This document shows, in pieces, positions 27,242-36,541 of a stretch of DNA of 64,000 bases. The notes under the pieces were generated by a model that searched no databases, was not told the DNA's origin, and worked only from the letters and a program-made list of their open reading frames with translations. Both the position numbers and the translations under genes were made by a program. Each line of letters begins with the position of its first letter. Positions within the stretch are counted from its first letter, which is position 1. The DNA lies in assembly GCA_009668015.1 (NCBI GenBank), contig WJYB01000004.1, positions 62,001-126,000 of the forward strand. The letters run 5' to 3'. Source of the DNA: Enterobacteriaceae bacterium RIT714 (lineage in GTDB: Bacteria; Pseudomonadota; Gammaproteobacteria; Enterobacterales; Enterobacteriaceae).

Positions 27242-27556
27242 ATGAAACGTTACTCTACTGCTCTGTTATTTGGCTTGCTGTCGTTAACCAGCCAACTGGC
27301 TCATGCCGATATTGTTGATGACGCCATTGGCAATATTCAGCAGGCTATCAACGATGCCTACCATCCCGGCTCAGGCCAGCGTAATAACGATGATGATCGC
27401 TATGATGAGAGTCGTCGAAACGACAGTCGTCAGTACGATGACAGACGACGCCAGCTGGAGGACCGCCGCCGTCAGCTTGACGACAGACAGCGCCAGCTCG
27501 ATGAAGACCGGCGTCGGCTGGAGGACGATGAGCGCAGGCTGGAAGAGGACTATTAA
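27242..27556 (+). CDS. yjdP: Exported charged-repeat protein YjdP
   Basis: This 104-residue protein has a signal peptide (cleavage after about residue 22, QLAHA). DIVDDAIGNIQQAINDAYHPGSG follows, then a highly charged 7-residue repeat (DDRRRQLEDRRRQLDDRQRQLDEDRRRLEDDERRLEED) that should form a long helix or coiled coil. It matches E. coli YjdP (109 residues), the gene next to phnP. The function is unknown. Confidence 0.9.
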   Translation: MKRYSTALLFGLLSLTSQLAHADIVDDAIGNIQQAINDAYHPGSGQRNNDDDRYDESRRNDSRQYDDRRRQLEDRRRQLDDRQRQLDEDRRRLEDDERRLEEDY

Positions 27557-27607
27557 AGGCGTGATGCATTTTCCGCATGACCTTTTGAAAGCCTGATAAA
27601 TGGATAA

Positions 27608-27633
27608 AGGGCGCAACGGGCGCCCTCTCTTTT
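27608..27633. terminator. Terminator between yjdP and the orphan hcp
   Basis: The stem AGGGCGC/GCGCCCT has a 5-base loop (AACGG). CTCTTTT follows on the plus strand and TTTATCC on the minus strand. It separates convergent genes and could act both ways. Confidence 0.75.
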
Positions 27634-28111
27634 AGGCCACACAGCGTTCATTCCAGCTGTCTTTAAACACAATATTACCGTCGACGTATTTCCACTGAAT
27701 CGACTCATAACGTAGCTGGATGGTTTCCATGTGCCTCCCGGTGCCGGAACCCGGATGCAGGTTTGGCGTGATGCCGGTAATTTTGACATTCTCCATAAAA
27801 ATATTGAAATACTCGGCTTCACGACCCGATTCCAGAATATGGTACATTTTGATTTCGGCCGATTTAAAGGTCATGCCTTGACTGATTGCGCGGTATAAAA
27901 ACGGCGTAACGCGATCAAATTCTTTTTGAAAATGAACAGGGGTATGGATGCGGGTACCCGTTAATTTCCCGGTGTTATGGTCAGCGGGAATGGTGAGGTG
28001 ATGCGATAACGAGAGTATTTCAATCGAACCTTGCCTGCCGATGACGCAAGAATTGCCTTGTACCGGAGAACCATTTTGATCGGTTAACCATAAATATGCG
28101 GGATTAGACAT
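27632..28111 (-). CDS. hcp: Orphan Hcp-family T6SS tube protein
   Basis: Hcp hexamers form the inner tube of the T6SS and can carry small effectors in their lumen. The 159-residue protein is clearly homologous to the main-cluster Hcp at 57434-57925. They share YLWL.D, the block NTGKLTGTRIHTP, KSAE and the ending DGNI..DSWNER, but the rest is divergent. It is the third gene of a three-gene unit with the small membrane protein and the 230-residue protein. The start at 28111 follows AAAGGAAAA and lies 1 base after the upstream stop. No other T6SS structural genes are nearby. Confidence 0.93.
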   Translation of the reverse strand: MSNPAYLWLTDQNGSPVQGNSCVIGRQGSIEILSLSHHLTIPADHNTGKLTGTRIHTPVHFQKEFDRVTPFLYRAISQGMTFKSAEIKMYHILESGREAEYFNIFMENVKITGITPNLHPGSGTGRHMETIQLRYESIQWKYVDGNIVFKDSWNERCVA

Positions 28112-28112
28112 A

Positions 28113-28370
28113 CTATTTTCCTTTGTCTGTCTCTTTTGATTTCCTGTAATTGTCAAGGGCAGTCACAATTCTGGAAACAGAGTAAATGATAACTATCCAT
28201 AGCGCCATATAGACAAATTTCATCGGCCACGGGTTAAACATCATAATGCACAGTATGATTCCGCCAACCAATAATACGGAATCAATAACCACCCATATAT
28301 TAATCAGGGTGAAGAGGAGAATGTCGGCAAAGGTTTTCAATACCGAAAGCAAAGGGCTATTGCCTGGCAT
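28113..28370 (-). CDS. Small two-helix membrane protein, possible immunity protein
   Basis: This 85-residue protein has hydrophobic helices at about 18-45 (LLFTLINIWVVIDSVLLVGGIILCIMMF) and 52-67 (VYMALWIVIIYSVSRI), and a charged tail (RKSKETDKGK). It overlaps the end of the 230-residue gene by 14 bp and abuts hcp, so all three are co-translated. A tiny membrane protein paired with a putative effector beside hcp fits an inner-membrane immunity protein. I recognise no family. Confidence 0.7.
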   Translation of the reverse strand: MPGNSPLLSVLKTFADILLFTLINIWVVIDSVLLVGGIILCIMMFNPWPMKFVYMALWIVIIYSVSRIVTALDNYRKSKETDKGK

Positions 28371-29049
28371 TTAGCCTCTCCCCGACTTCGTGAATAATAC
28401 GATTAAACGCCGGGCTTCCCTGAGTGAATCTGACATGAATCGCATCCACAAAGGGTTTAACCGCAGGTTCAATCAGAAAGTATAAAAGATCGTAATCGTG
28501 GGGAGAAAGCAGCATATAAACCTCTGGATCCTCGGCCTCCAGTGCCTGAGCGGTGCGGATGGAACGTTCACTCATTCCTCCCACCAGCAGCGCCATGGCG
28601 ACGGTGCCAATGACGCCTTTACTGTCTGCCGCAACAATAAAAGAGACGCGCTCCAGCGCCGCCGCCGCAATCAGCGTGACTAATTTTGTCGCCAACATCC
28701 GGCCAGCAACGGACGACATGACAGACCGATAAGCAGTATCTTGCTGCGACTCAGAGAGATACGTATTAAAGAGTTCGAGAATCTTTTGCGCGGCATTCAC
28801 GATATTTTGATAGTTCAGTATATCGTGGCGTATCGCGGTGACCATTCGAATGCGTTGCGTCTGGTGGGAGAAACGGGAGTCCGTATCCAGATATCCCCAT
28901 GCCAGATATCCCATATCCAGTGGCACCGTAAGCGCGCCATTAATCATTCCTTTAACCGTTTCAGGTGCAATAATGATATGTGCAATTCTGCTTGCAATAT
29001 CCTTTACCTCGTCTGTTGCAATATTCCCCACGAGAACCATGTCTACCAT
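28357..29049 (-). CDS. Putative Hcp-associated T6SS effector, copy 2 of a two-member family
   Basis: This 230-residue, mostly helical protein has no signal peptide. It is homologous to the 210-residue protein at 60870-61502: P...YL...LDT..R at about 43-59, PE.Y..L at 175-181, DYDLLYFL at 185-192 and VKPF..A at 197-203. Hydrophobic stretches at about 117-132 and 146-158 (GVIGTVAMALLVGG) could insert into membranes. It leads an operon with a small membrane protein and hcp. Small non-enzymatic Hcp-delivered pore-formers with membrane immunity (Ssp6/Sip6 of Serratia) are the closest known arrangement, but homology to Ssp6 is not verified. Confidence 0.6.
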   Translation of the reverse strand: MVDMVLVGNIATDEVKDIASRIAHIIIAPETVKGMINGALTVPLDMGYLAWGYLDTDSRFSHQTQRIRMVTAIRHDILNYQNIVNAAQKILELFNTYLSESQQDTAYRSVMSSVAGRMLATKLVTLIAAAALERVSFIVAADSKGVIGTVAMALLVGGMSERSIRTAQALEAEDPEVYMLLSPHDYDLLYFLIEPAVKPFVDAIHVRFTQGSPAFNRIIHEVGERLNARQ

Positions 29050-29281
29050 GAAAATCCCTCTTACACGGTGATGTTAGTTAATAGCGTATTTCCGGAGGTG
29101 CTGAGAAATCATTAAACGGTGCAGGTATATATCCTACAGGGCGTTTTTGTACGGAAAGGAACATAAAATGCGGAAAGCGTTTGTGCTTTGATAGTAATTT
29201 AAGAGGGAAATGAAAAATCGCCAGGGCTTAATAAGTGATATTTTAAATAGAACGACTCATATTCATTGATACGCTGAAAGT

Positions 29282-30040
29282 TTAATCCATCGCCAATATC
29301 ATGCCGTCATAAGCCGCTTCATATCCCGCGGGCAATGGGTTATCCATCAGCCACACGTCAAACTGGTGGCTGATATGGGTCAGAATCACCTGCGGACAAC
29401 CAATTACCTCGTTCAGGGCTATCACGGTAGTCAAATCACCGTGATTACGCGGGGTTTCAGGGCGCGGCTCGTGGCTGCAATCAATGACCATCGCCTGCGG
29501 CGGGTTGTTGAGCAGGAATTTCACCGTTTTATCCGGCAGCCCGGCGGTGTCCGACAGCCACGCCACGCGGCTGTGGGCGCTCTCCAGCAGATAGCCAAAT
29601 GTCAGCCTGGAATGATTCAGCGGCAGCGGAGTGACGCGTAATCCCTGCAATTCAAACATCACAAACGGTTCGACCGTATGGCTAAAGTCGAGAATGCCGG
29701 GGTGCCTGAAAAGATCGTCGCATCCGCTTTCATCCGGTGGCCCGTAAACCGGAATGGTTGCCCCCACGCCCCAGCGCAGCGGGAACAAACCCTGCACATG
29801 ATCCATATGATAATGAGTGAGTAAAAATTGCTGAAAACTGCCCGCCGGCCAGTCATCCATCAGATGTGGAATGCCCGCATCCAGCAGTGTGACAGCATCA
29901 TTGAATTTGACTACCGCGCTACAAGGGCGGCGGCGATGCCCTTCCTGCAATCGTGCCCGGCGACAGGCCGCGCAGTCGCAGCCGAAGACCGGCACCAGCT
30001 GGGCGCCACCGGTTCCTGTGAGCGTCATCGTCAGGCTCAT
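29282..30040 (-). CDS. phnP: Phosphoribosyl 1,2-cyclic phosphate phosphodiesterase PhnP
   Basis: PhnP opens 5-phosphoribosyl 1,2-cyclic phosphate, the product of the C-P lyase step, to ribose 1,5-bisphosphate. It is a metallo-beta-lactamase-fold hydrolase of 252 residues with metal motif HYHMDH at 76-81. C21, C23 and C26 bind the structural zinc. The ATG at 30040 is chosen over the GTG just before it because AAGGAGG then has proper spacing and the length equals E. coli PhnP. It is the last gene of the phn operon. Confidence 0.96.
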   Translation of the reverse strand: MSLTMTLTGTGGAQLVPVFGCDCAACRRARLQEGHRRRPCSAVVKFNDAVTLLDAGIPHLMDDWPAGSFQQFLLTHYHMDHVQGLFPLRWGVGATIPVYGPPDESGCDDLFRHPGILDFSHTVEPFVMFELQGLRVTPLPLNHSRLTFGYLLESAHSRVAWLSDTAGLPDKTVKFLLNNPPQAMVIDCSHEPRPETPRNHGDLTTVIALNEVIGCPQVILTHISHQFDVWLMDNPLPAGYEAAYDGMILAMD

Positions 30041-30049
30041 CACGCCTCC

Positions 30050-30484
30050 TTACAGCGCTTTGGTAAAGCGAAAATGGCTCTGCGTATACCCTTCGCGCAG
30101 ATAGAAACGGTGGGCATCCACGCGCTTCACGCTGGTGGACAGCTCGGTCATCTCCGCATCCACGCGACGCGCGGCGTCCTCTGCCCAGGCTAACAGCCGG
30201 CTCCCGACGTTCAGACCGCGCGACTGCGGCAATACCACCAGCTCCTGAATCTCTCCAATCCAGCGGACATGATGCAGATGAAACTGCAAATGCAGGCCAA
30301 TCATTCCGACGATATGCCCGTCGAGCGCCGCAAGCTGATAATGCATGTGGCGGTCCTGAAGGTTGGCGAGATAACCGGCATGGAACGCCTCGCGGTCGAA
30401 TTGCGCCTGCTTTAGCTCGCAAATCAGCGCGTAAACGGCTTCAGCATCTTCAGCAGTGGCGGGGCGAAGTTCACAGACAGGCAT
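30050..30484 (-). CDS. phnO: Aminoalkylphosphonate N-acetyltransferase PhnO
   Basis: This GNAT-family enzyme acetylates aminomethyl- and aminoethylphosphonates with acetyl-CoA so that the C-P lyase pathway can use them. Its 144 residues equal the E. coli length. The acetyl-CoA loop is in [21 protein letters not shown]. It overlaps phnN by 14 bp and precedes phnP by 9 bp. Confidence 0.95.
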   Translation of the reverse strand: MPVCELRPATAEDAEAVYALICELKQAQFDREAFHAGYLANLQDRHMHYQLAALDGHIVGMIGLHLQFHLHHVRWIGEIQELVVLPQSRGLNVGSRLLAWAEDAARRVDAEMTELSTSVKRVDAHRFYLREGYTQSHFRFTKAL

Positions 30485-31025
30485 GATGTTTTTCCTTTTG
30501 CCGGATAAGCGCTAAAAAGTGTTCGACTGACTGTAGCAAACTTCCGTCGTTATTGAGGAGATGGCAGTCGGATGGCGTATAGCGCGCGGCGCGTTCCAGC
30601 CGCAGGTCGATCTCCCGCGCGCTCTCCCGCCCACGGCTTTCCAGCCGGTGGCGCAAAATCTCCGGTGAAACGTGCAGGCAGACCGGCAGCAGCGCCTGGG
30701 CATAGCGGGCGCGGGCCTGCGCCAGATGGGCGCGTGAGCCGTTCACCAGCACGTCAAACCCGGCGTGAAGCCACAGATCGATCTCCACGCCCACGCCATA
30801 GTAAAGGCCGTTGGCGTGCCAGCTTAATGCCAGTAAGTTCTGCCCGGCGCGAGTAAAAAACTCCTGTTCGCTGAGGGCAATGTGGTTCTCGCTTCCCGCA
30901 TTCGCTGCGCGCGTAATATAACGATGCGCGACCAGCAATCCCGGGTGTTCCTGCTGACGCAGCGCCATCAGCAGACTGTCTTTTCCGGAGCCGGACGGCC
31001 CCATCAGCCAGATCAGTTTTCCCAT
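30471..31025 (-). CDS. phnN: Ribose 1,5-bisphosphate phosphokinase PhnN
   Basis: PhnN converts ribose 1,5-bisphosphate to PRPP with ATP, returning phosphonate-derived ribose to nucleotide metabolism. The 184-residue guanylate-kinase-like protein has the P-loop GPSGSGKDS at 9-17 near its N-terminus. It overlaps phnM by one base and phnO by 14 bp. Confidence 0.95.
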   Translation of the reverse strand: MGKLIWLMGPSGSGKDSLLMALRQQEHPGLLVAHRYITRAANAGSENHIALSEQEFFTRAGQNLLALSWHANGLYYGVGVEIDLWLHAGFDVLVNGSRAHLAQARARYAQALLPVCLHVSPEILRHRLESRGRESAREIDLRLERAARYTPSDCHLLNNDGSLLQSVEHFLALIRQKEKHHACL

Positions 31026-32161
31026 CAGAACACCCGTTTACCCTGACGCCAGACGTGGTCGATATGGATGTGCTCGCCCTTACGATGCGCCAGCACCAGA
31101 TCCGCCCGTTTGCCTTCGCCAATCACCCCGCGATCGCTCAGGTTCAGCGCGTTGGCCGGGTTTTTGGTCACCAGGAGAATGGCCTGCGACAGCGTAAAGT
31201 CGTTACCTTCATCGCCAGCCACGCGAAAAGCCGCATCCAGCAGGCTCGCCGGATAGTAATCGGATGAGAGAATATCGAGCAGGCCGAGCGAGGCGAGCTG
31301 GCTTGCCGCCACGTTGCCGGAGTGAGAACCCCCGCGCACGATATTTGGCGCGCCCATCAGCACGTTCATCCCCACTTTGCGCGAAGCCTCTGCTGCGGCA
31401 AACGTGGTGGGAAATTCGGCGATCACGCTGCCAAGCTGATGGGATTCGAGGACATGCTCGTGAGTGGCGTCGTCGTGGCTGGCGAGGGCAATATTGCGCT
31501 CCCGGCACATCGCCGCGATCGACAGGCGATTCGGCTGCGACCACTGCGCCGCCAGCGCGAGCTGCTCTTCTTCATAGCGCGCCATCTCCTCGTCGCTAAG
31601 TGAATATTTGCCCTGATAGTATTCGCGATACTTCTCGATATTGGCGAACTGACGCTGGCCCGGAGAGTGGTCCATCAGAGAGACCAGCGATACCGGTTCG
31701 CGGCCAACCAGCTTTTCAAACAGCGGCAGCGTGGTGTGGTGGGGCAGTTCGCAGCGCAGATGCAGGCGATGCTCGGCGCGGTTAAGCCCGCGTTTTTGCG
31801 TCTCCTCGACCGCGTTAATCATCTTCTCCAGATTTTCCAGCCGGTCTCCGCCGTCGCGTACATCGCCGATGGCCACCGCGTCCAGCACAGTGGTGATGCC
31901 GCTGGCGACCATCAGCGCGTCGTGGCTGCTCATCGCCGAATGCGCAGGCCAGTCCACTTTTGGCCGCGGGGTAAAGAATTTATCCAGGTTATCGGTGTGC
32001 AGCTCGATAAGGCCCGGCAGCAGCCAGCCGCCGTCGCCGTCCATCGCCTGCGGTGAGCGGCTCTGGGTTTCGGCGTATGTGCGAATCACACCGTCCTGGA
32101 TTTCAATCGATCCGTTGATGACTTCGTTTTCGAGTACCAGCTTGACGTTATTGATAATCAT
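31025..32161 (-). CDS. phnM: Alpha-D-ribose 1-methylphosphonate 5-triphosphate diphosphatase PhnM
   Basis: This amidohydrolase-superfamily enzyme removes pyrophosphate from ribose 1-phosphonate 5-triphosphate, giving the substrate of PhnJ. The 378-residue protein has the family's metal-site region [21 protein letters not shown], and [10 protein letters not shown] and later acidic residues of the TIM barrel. It overlaps phnL by 4 bp. Confidence 0.96.
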   Translation of the reverse strand: MIINNVKLVLENEVINGSIEIQDGVIRTYAETQSRSPQAMDGDGGWLLPGLIELHTDNLDKFFTPRPKVDWPAHSAMSSHDALMVASGITTVLDAVAIGDVRDGGDRLENLEKMINAVEETQKRGLNRAEHRLHLRCELPHHTTLPLFEKLVGREPVSLVSLMDHSPGQRQFANIEKYREYYQGKYSLSDEEMARYEEEQLALAAQWSQPNRLSIAAMCRERNIALASHDDATHEHVLESHQLGSVIAEFPTTFAAAEASRKVGMNVLMGAPNIVRGGSHSGNVAASQLASLGLLDILSSDYYPASLLDAAFRVAGDEGNDFTLSQAILLVTKNPANALNLSDRGVIGEGKRADLVLAHRKGEHIHIDHVWRQGKRVF

Positions 32162-32844
32162 GGCGCGACTCCCATCGCATGCAGACGATCCGCCACGCGA
32201 TCGCGGACCGTGGCGTCGTGGAAGATCCCCACGATCGCCGCGCCGCGCGCTTTGGCCTGTTCGATCAGTTCGACCACCGCGGCGCTGTTTTTGGCATCCA
32301 GCGAGGCGGTCGGTTCATCGAGAAGTAAAATCGGGTAATCGACAATAAAGCCGCGGGCAATATTCACGCGCTGCTGTTCGCCGCCGGAAAAGGTCGATGG
32401 CGCCAGATGCCACAGCCGTTCCGGGACGTTCAGACGGGTCAACAGGCTGGCCGCTTTGGCGGCGCACTCTTCGCGCGACACGCCCAGATCCAGCAGCGGC
32501 TGCATGACCACATCCAGCGCCGAGATCCTCGGGATCACTCGCAGAAACTGGCTCACCCAGCCGATCGTTGCGCGGCGCACTTCCAGCACTTTGCGCGCCG
32601 GAGCCTGCACCAGATCCACCCACTCGTCGCCGTGGCGAATATGGATGTGGCCTTCGTCCGGCAAATAGTTGGCGTACAGCGATCGTAACAGCGTCGATTT
32701 TCCGCTGCCGGAATGGCCGTGCAGGACCACGCATTCCCCGTTGCTGACCTCAAGTGACGCGTTTTGCAGCACCGGCAGGCGCACGCCGTTTTGATGGTGC
32801 AGGACAAAGGTTTTACTTAAATTTTGTACACGAATGGCGTTCAT
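32158..32844 (-). CDS. phnL: C-P lyase subunit PhnL (ABC-type ATPase)
   Basis: PhnL is an ABC-family nucleotide-binding protein that works with the C-P lyase core together with PhnK rather than as a transporter. In 228 residues it has Walker A GHSGSGKS at 43-50, signature FSGGEQQR and Walker B LLLDEPTA. It is needed with PhnG-I to attach phosphonate to the ribose of ATP. Confidence 0.95.
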   Translation of the reverse strand: MNAIRVQNLSKTFVLHHQNGVRLPVLQNASLEVSNGECVVLHGHSGSGKSTLLRSLYANYLPDEGHIHIRHGDEWVDLVQAPARKVLEVRRATIGWVSQFLRVIPRISALDVVMQPLLDLGVSREECAAKAASLLTRLNVPERLWHLAPSTFSGGEQQRVNIARGFIVDYPILLLDEPTASLDAKNSAAVVELIEQAKARGAAIVGIFHDATVRDRVADRLHAMGVAP

Positions 32845-32853
32845 GATGTTCCC

Positions 32854-33609
32854 TTAATTCTGCAACACGGACGACACCAGCAGCTGGGTGTACGGATGAA
32901 GCGGATCGTCGAGCACGCGGTCCGTTAAGCCACTTTCCACCACCCGGCCCTCTTTCATCACCATCAGGCGGTCCGCCAGCAGACGGGCCACGCCCAGATC
33001 GTGGGTGACAATGACCACCGCCAGATCCAGTTCCACCACCAGGCCACGCAGCAGGTCCAGCAGTCGCGCCTGCACGGAGACGTCCAGCCCGCCCGTCGGC
33101 TCATCCATAAACACCAGCTTCGGGTGCGTCACCAGATTGCGGGCGATTTGCAGACGCTGCTGCATACCGCCGGAAAAAGTGGTGGGCAGGTCGTCGATTC
33201 GCGAGGCGGGGATTTCGACATCGGTGAGCCACTGCTGCGCGGTGGCGCGAATATCGCCGTAATGACGTGCCCCGGTCGCCATCAGCCGTTCGCCGATATT
33301 GCCGCCCGCCGACACCTGACGGCGCAGGCCGTCCATCGGATGCTGATGGACCACGCCCCACTCGGTGCGCAACAGCCGACGGCGCTCGGCTTCACTCATG
33401 CCGTACAGCGACTGGCCCTGATACAAAATTTCGCCATTCTGCGGCGCAAGACGCGCGGAGATAGCTTTGAGCAGCGTCGTTTTTCCGGAGCCGGACTCGC
33501 CGACGATGCCCAGCACTTCGCCAGGCCAGAGATCGAATGACACGTCGCTAAAACCTTTGCCCGGCGCATACAAATGGGTGAGGTGATTGACTGAAAGCAG
33601 CGGTTTCAT
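32854..33609 (-). CDS. phnK: C-P lyase subunit PhnK (ABC-type ATPase)
   Basis: PhnK is an ABC-type ATPase that docks on PhnJ in the C-P lyase core complex. The 251 residues have Walker A GESGSGKT at 37-44, signature FSGGMQQR and Walker B LVFMDEPTGGLD. The sequence resembles oligopeptide-transporter ATPases, but no permease partner is encoded beside it. Confidence 0.95.
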   Translation of the reverse strand: MKPLLSVNHLTHLYAPGKGFSDVSFDLWPGEVLGIVGESGSGKTTLLKAISARLAPQNGEILYQGQSLYGMSEAERRRLLRTEWGVVHQHPMDGLRRQVSAGGNIGERLMATGARHYGDIRATAQQWLTDVEIPASRIDDLPTTFSGGMQQRLQIARNLVTHPKLVFMDEPTGGLDVSVQARLLDLLRGLVVELDLAVVIVTHDLGVARLLADRLMVMKEGRVVESGLTDRVLDDPLHPYTQLLVSSVLQN

Positions 33610-34451
33610 GGGCGCTGGGCCTCGCTCTGTTGGCGGCAGAAATCGGTGTCGGAGCAGACAAACATGCGTTTGCCCGTATCGTCGAGCACCACTTCATCGA
33701 GATAGCTGTGTTTCGACCCGCAGATCGCGCACGGCTCGTCCCACTCCTGCACCGTAAACGGGTGATCGTCGAAATCGAGGCTTTCGACGCGGGTAAACGG
33801 CGGAACGGCGTAGATGCGCTTCTCGCGCCCGGCCCCGAACAGCTGGAGCGCGGGCATCATGTCCATCTTCGGGTTATCGAATTTTGGGATTGGCGACGGG
33901 TCCATCACGTAGCGTCCGTTCACTTTCACCGGATAGGCGTAGGTGGTGGCGATATGGCCGAAACGGGCGATATCTTCGTACAGCTTCACCTGCATCACGC
34001 CGTACTCTTCGAGGGCATGCATGGTGCGGGTTTCCGTTTCGCGCGGCTCGATAAAGCGCAGCGGCTCGGGGATCGGCACCTGGAAAATCAGGATCTGATC
34101 TTCAACAAGCGGCGTCTCCGGGATGCGGTGGCGGGTCTGAATCAGGGTGGCGTCTTCCGTGCGCTCGGTGGTGTTCACGCCGGTAACGCGTTTGAAGAAG
34201 TTACGGATCGACACGGCGTTGGTGGTGTCGTCCGCCCCCTGGTCGATGACTTTTAGCACGTCCGCTTCGCCGATCACGCTGGCGGTGAGCTGAATGCCGC
34301 CGGTTCCCCAGCCGTAGGGCATGGGCATTTCGCGGCCGCCGAACGGTACCTGATAGCCTGGGATTGCCACCGCTTTCAAAATGGCGCGGCGGATCATGCG
34401 TTTGGTTTGTTCGTCCAGATAGGCAAAGTTGTAGCCGCTGAGGTTAGCCAT
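33606..34451 (-). CDS. phnJ: Alpha-D-ribose 1-methylphosphonate 5-phosphate C-P lyase PhnJ
   Basis: PhnJ is the radical-SAM enzyme that breaks the carbon-phosphorus bond, releasing methane from methylphosphonate. The 281-residue protein keeps C241, C244 and C266, which bind the [4Fe-4S] cluster, and C272, which forms the active thiyl radical, all at the E. coli positions. It overlaps phnI and phnK, indicating tight coupling. Confidence 0.97.
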   Translation of the reverse strand: MANLSGYNFAYLDEQTKRMIRRAILKAVAIPGYQVPFGGREMPMPYGWGTGGIQLTASVIGEADVLKVIDQGADDTTNAVSIRNFFKRVTGVNTTERTEDATLIQTRHRIPETPLVEDQILIFQVPIPEPLRFIEPRETETRTMHALEEYGVMQVKLYEDIARFGHIATTYAYPVKVNGRYVMDPSPIPKFDNPKMDMMPALQLFGAGREKRIYAVPPFTRVESLDFDDHPFTVQEWDEPCAICGSKHSYLDEVVLDDTGKRMFVCSDTDFCRQQSEAQRP

Positions 34452-35508
34452 TGTTGTGCTCCCGTTGCAGACGTTTCAGCAGTTCCAGTTCCGCCTGGAA
34501 ATCGACGTAATGCGGCAGCTTAAGATGGGAGACAAAACCGGCCGCTTCGACGTTATCCGCATGGGCCAGCACGAACTCTTCGTCCTGCGCCGGGCTGGAA
34601 AGGGTCTCGTGATAGTCCGGGGCTTGCAGTGCGCGGTCGACCAGCGCCATCGCCATCGCCTTGCGCTCGCTCATGCCAAACACCAGCCCGTAGCCGCGAG
34701 TGAACCAGGGTGATTCGTTTTCAGGGGCTACAAAGCCGTTGACCATTTCACATTCCGTTAGCAGCAGTTCACCGACATTCACCGCAAAACCCAGCTCTTC
34801 TGGCACAATTTCAACCTGAACGTAGCCGCTGCGGATCTCGCCCGCGAAGGGATGGTTGCGCCCGTAGCCGCGCTGGGTCGAGTAGGCCAGCGCCAGCAGA
34901 TACCCTTCGTCGCCACGCATCAGCTGTTGCAGGCGCGATGAGCGTGAACACGGATAGACCGGCGGCGTGCGGGTGACGTCGTCGGGCACGCTGCCGCTGT
35001 CCTCTTCCGCCTTCGCCAGCCCCTGATTCACCAGCAGACTAAAAACGTGGGGGGCGCTTTCCTGGGTGGCGTCGCCTGAATTCAGGGTGGGGGCTTCGCC
35101 GTTCGCCAGCAGGGTGAAATCCAGCAAACGATGGGTGTAATCGTAGGTTGGGCCGAGCCGTTGCCCGCCGGGAATATCTTTGTAAATGGCCGAAATTCGG
35201 CGTTCCAGGCGCATCTCTGCGGTATTGACCGGCTCGCTGACCGCCAGTTTCGCAAGCGTAGTGCGATAAGCGCGCAGCAGGAAAATGGCTTCGACGTTAT
35301 CGCCGCTGGCCTGTTTCAGCGCCAGTGCCGCCAGCTCGCGATCGGCGATGCCGCCCTCGGTCATCACCCGGTCCACCGCAAGGTTGAGCTGTTGTTCAAT
35401 CTGGTTAACGCTCAGTTCGGGAAGCTGTTCATCTCCCCGTCTTCTGTGCTCTTGCAATGCATGGGCGCTGGCTATCGCCTTTTCGCCCCCTTTCACGGCA
35501 ACGTACAT
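34444..35508 (-). CDS. phnI: C-P lyase core subunit PhnI
   Basis: PhnI is the nucleosidase-type subunit that, with PhnG, PhnH and PhnL, displaces adenine from ATP by phosphonate. The start [12 protein letters not shown] at 35508 gives the family length of 354 residues; 40 further in-frame upstream codons lie inside phnH and are not expected to be used. It overlaps phnH by one base and phnJ by 8 bp. Confidence 0.97.
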   Translation of the reverse strand: MYVAVKGGEKAIASAHALQEHRRRGDEQLPELSVNQIEQQLNLAVDRVMTEGGIADRELAALALKQASGDNVEAIFLLRAYRTTLAKLAVSEPVNTAEMRLERRISAIYKDIPGGQRLGPTYDYTHRLLDFTLLANGEAPTLNSGDATQESAPHVFSLLVNQGLAKAEEDSGSVPDDVTRTPPVYPCSRSSRLQQLMRGDEGYLLALAYSTQRGYGRNHPFAGEIRSGYVQVEIVPEELGFAVNVGELLLTECEMVNGFVAPENESPWFTRGYGLVFGMSERKAMAMALVDRALQAPDYHETLSSPAQDEEFVLAHADNVEAAGFVSHLKLPHYVDFQAELELLKRLQREHNNG

Positions 35509-36092
35509 CAGCACACCTCTACATGAGTGGTCCGTGGGATAGCCAGCAGACGTTCGCCGCAGGTCAGGATCAGGTCGATACCCAACGGGAACGGGTGAGG
35601 GCGTTCGGTGAGTTCGTGAATAATGCACTCCGGCAGTTGCGGCGCGACCATCCGCTCGTCGGCAATACCGGCGCCGGTCAGGCGCAACATCCGGCCACCG
35701 CTGAGGCTGGACACCTGCAGAATCAGCGTGGCGCTGGCTTCCGGGGCCACGGCGCTGCCGGACGAGAGCGCGTTAAGCTGCTGATGGTCGATCTGCTCGT
35801 CGGCGACCGCAAACACCGCCTGCTGCGGCTGTTCAACCAGCGGCGCGCTGGTGTGAAAACGCAGATTCTGGCTGGCGATATCATTTGCCATACTGGCCGA
35901 CAGCCACACCGGCGTGTCGTTATCCGCCAGCGTCAGCAGCACGCTGGTGGTGGCGATATTCAGCGGCTGCCAGCCGTGTGTCAGCTGATGCAAAGAGACA
36001 ATCACGCCGGGCTCGCTCATGGCTTTCAGCAGACGACGAAAACTGTGTTGGGCATCCGGTACTGCCTGGGTAAAAGCGGGTTGAAGCGTCAT
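35508..36092 (-). CDS. phnH: C-P lyase core subunit PhnH
   Basis: This 194-residue subunit of the PhnGHIJ core complex forms a dimer with a fold related to PLP-dependent transferases but without cofactor. The sequence ([25 protein letters not shown] near the start) and length match E. coli PhnH. It overlaps phnG by 4 bp. Confidence 0.96.
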   Translation of the reverse strand: MTLQPAFTQAVPDAQHSFRRLLKAMSEPGVIVSLHQLTHGWQPLNIATTSVLLTLADNDTPVWLSASMANDIASQNLRFHTSAPLVEQPQQAVFAVADEQIDHQQLNALSSGSAVAPEASATLILQVSSLSGGRMLRLTGAGIADERMVAPQLPECIIHELTERPHPFPLGIDLILTCGERLLAIPRTTHVEVC

Positions 36093-36541
36093 GCGTTGTC
36101 TCCGCGAACAAGCGTAAAGAAGTCGACCCGGCTGGTATTGATTTCGGCCTGACGTGCGGCGATTCGCGCGGCACGGTCAGCCTCCAGCGGGGCAATGAGG
36201 GTTTCCATTAACGACTGAAAATAGGGCTGTTCCTGCAATAGCGCGTCGACGACGGCGCACAGCTCGGCATGCTGTTTGTCGCGCCCGAGCAGATAGCTGT
36301 AACCCAGCGTTCCGCTGGTGAGGCGGACCACTGCGCGGGTAAGGGTGGCGTCACCGGCAAAAAAACGTTCGCCGGTACCGCCCGTCCGCGCCTGAATCTG
36401 CACAAGGCCAACTTCGGGTGCGCGGATCGTTTCGTATTCCGGCGTCAGTTTCAGCGTGCGCATGCGTTCACGCAGCGCCGCGGGCTGGCTGTGAGCGAGC
36501 ACGCTCATCCAGCGCTGGCGAGTGGAGGTATCGAAATGCAT
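36089..36541 (-). CDS. phnG: C-P lyase core subunit PhnG
   Basis: This 150-residue subunit of the C-P lyase core begins [23 protein letters not shown] and contains the conserved [12 protein letters not shown]-type segment (here [26 protein letters not shown]). It starts immediately after the phnF stop and overlaps phnH by 4 bp. Confidence 0.96.
   Translation of the reverse strand: MHFDTSTRQRWMSVLAHSQPAALRERMRTLKLTPEYETIRAPEVGLVQIQARTGGTGERFFAGDATLTRAVVRLTSGTLGYSYLLGRDKQHAELCAVVDALLQEQPYFQSLMETLIAPLEADRAARIAARQAEINTSRVDFFTLVRGDNA

Noticed and set aside
34444-35628. A longer PhnI with 40 extra N-terminal residues.
   Set aside because: The extra codons lie inside phnH and the normal start at 35508 gives the exact family length.
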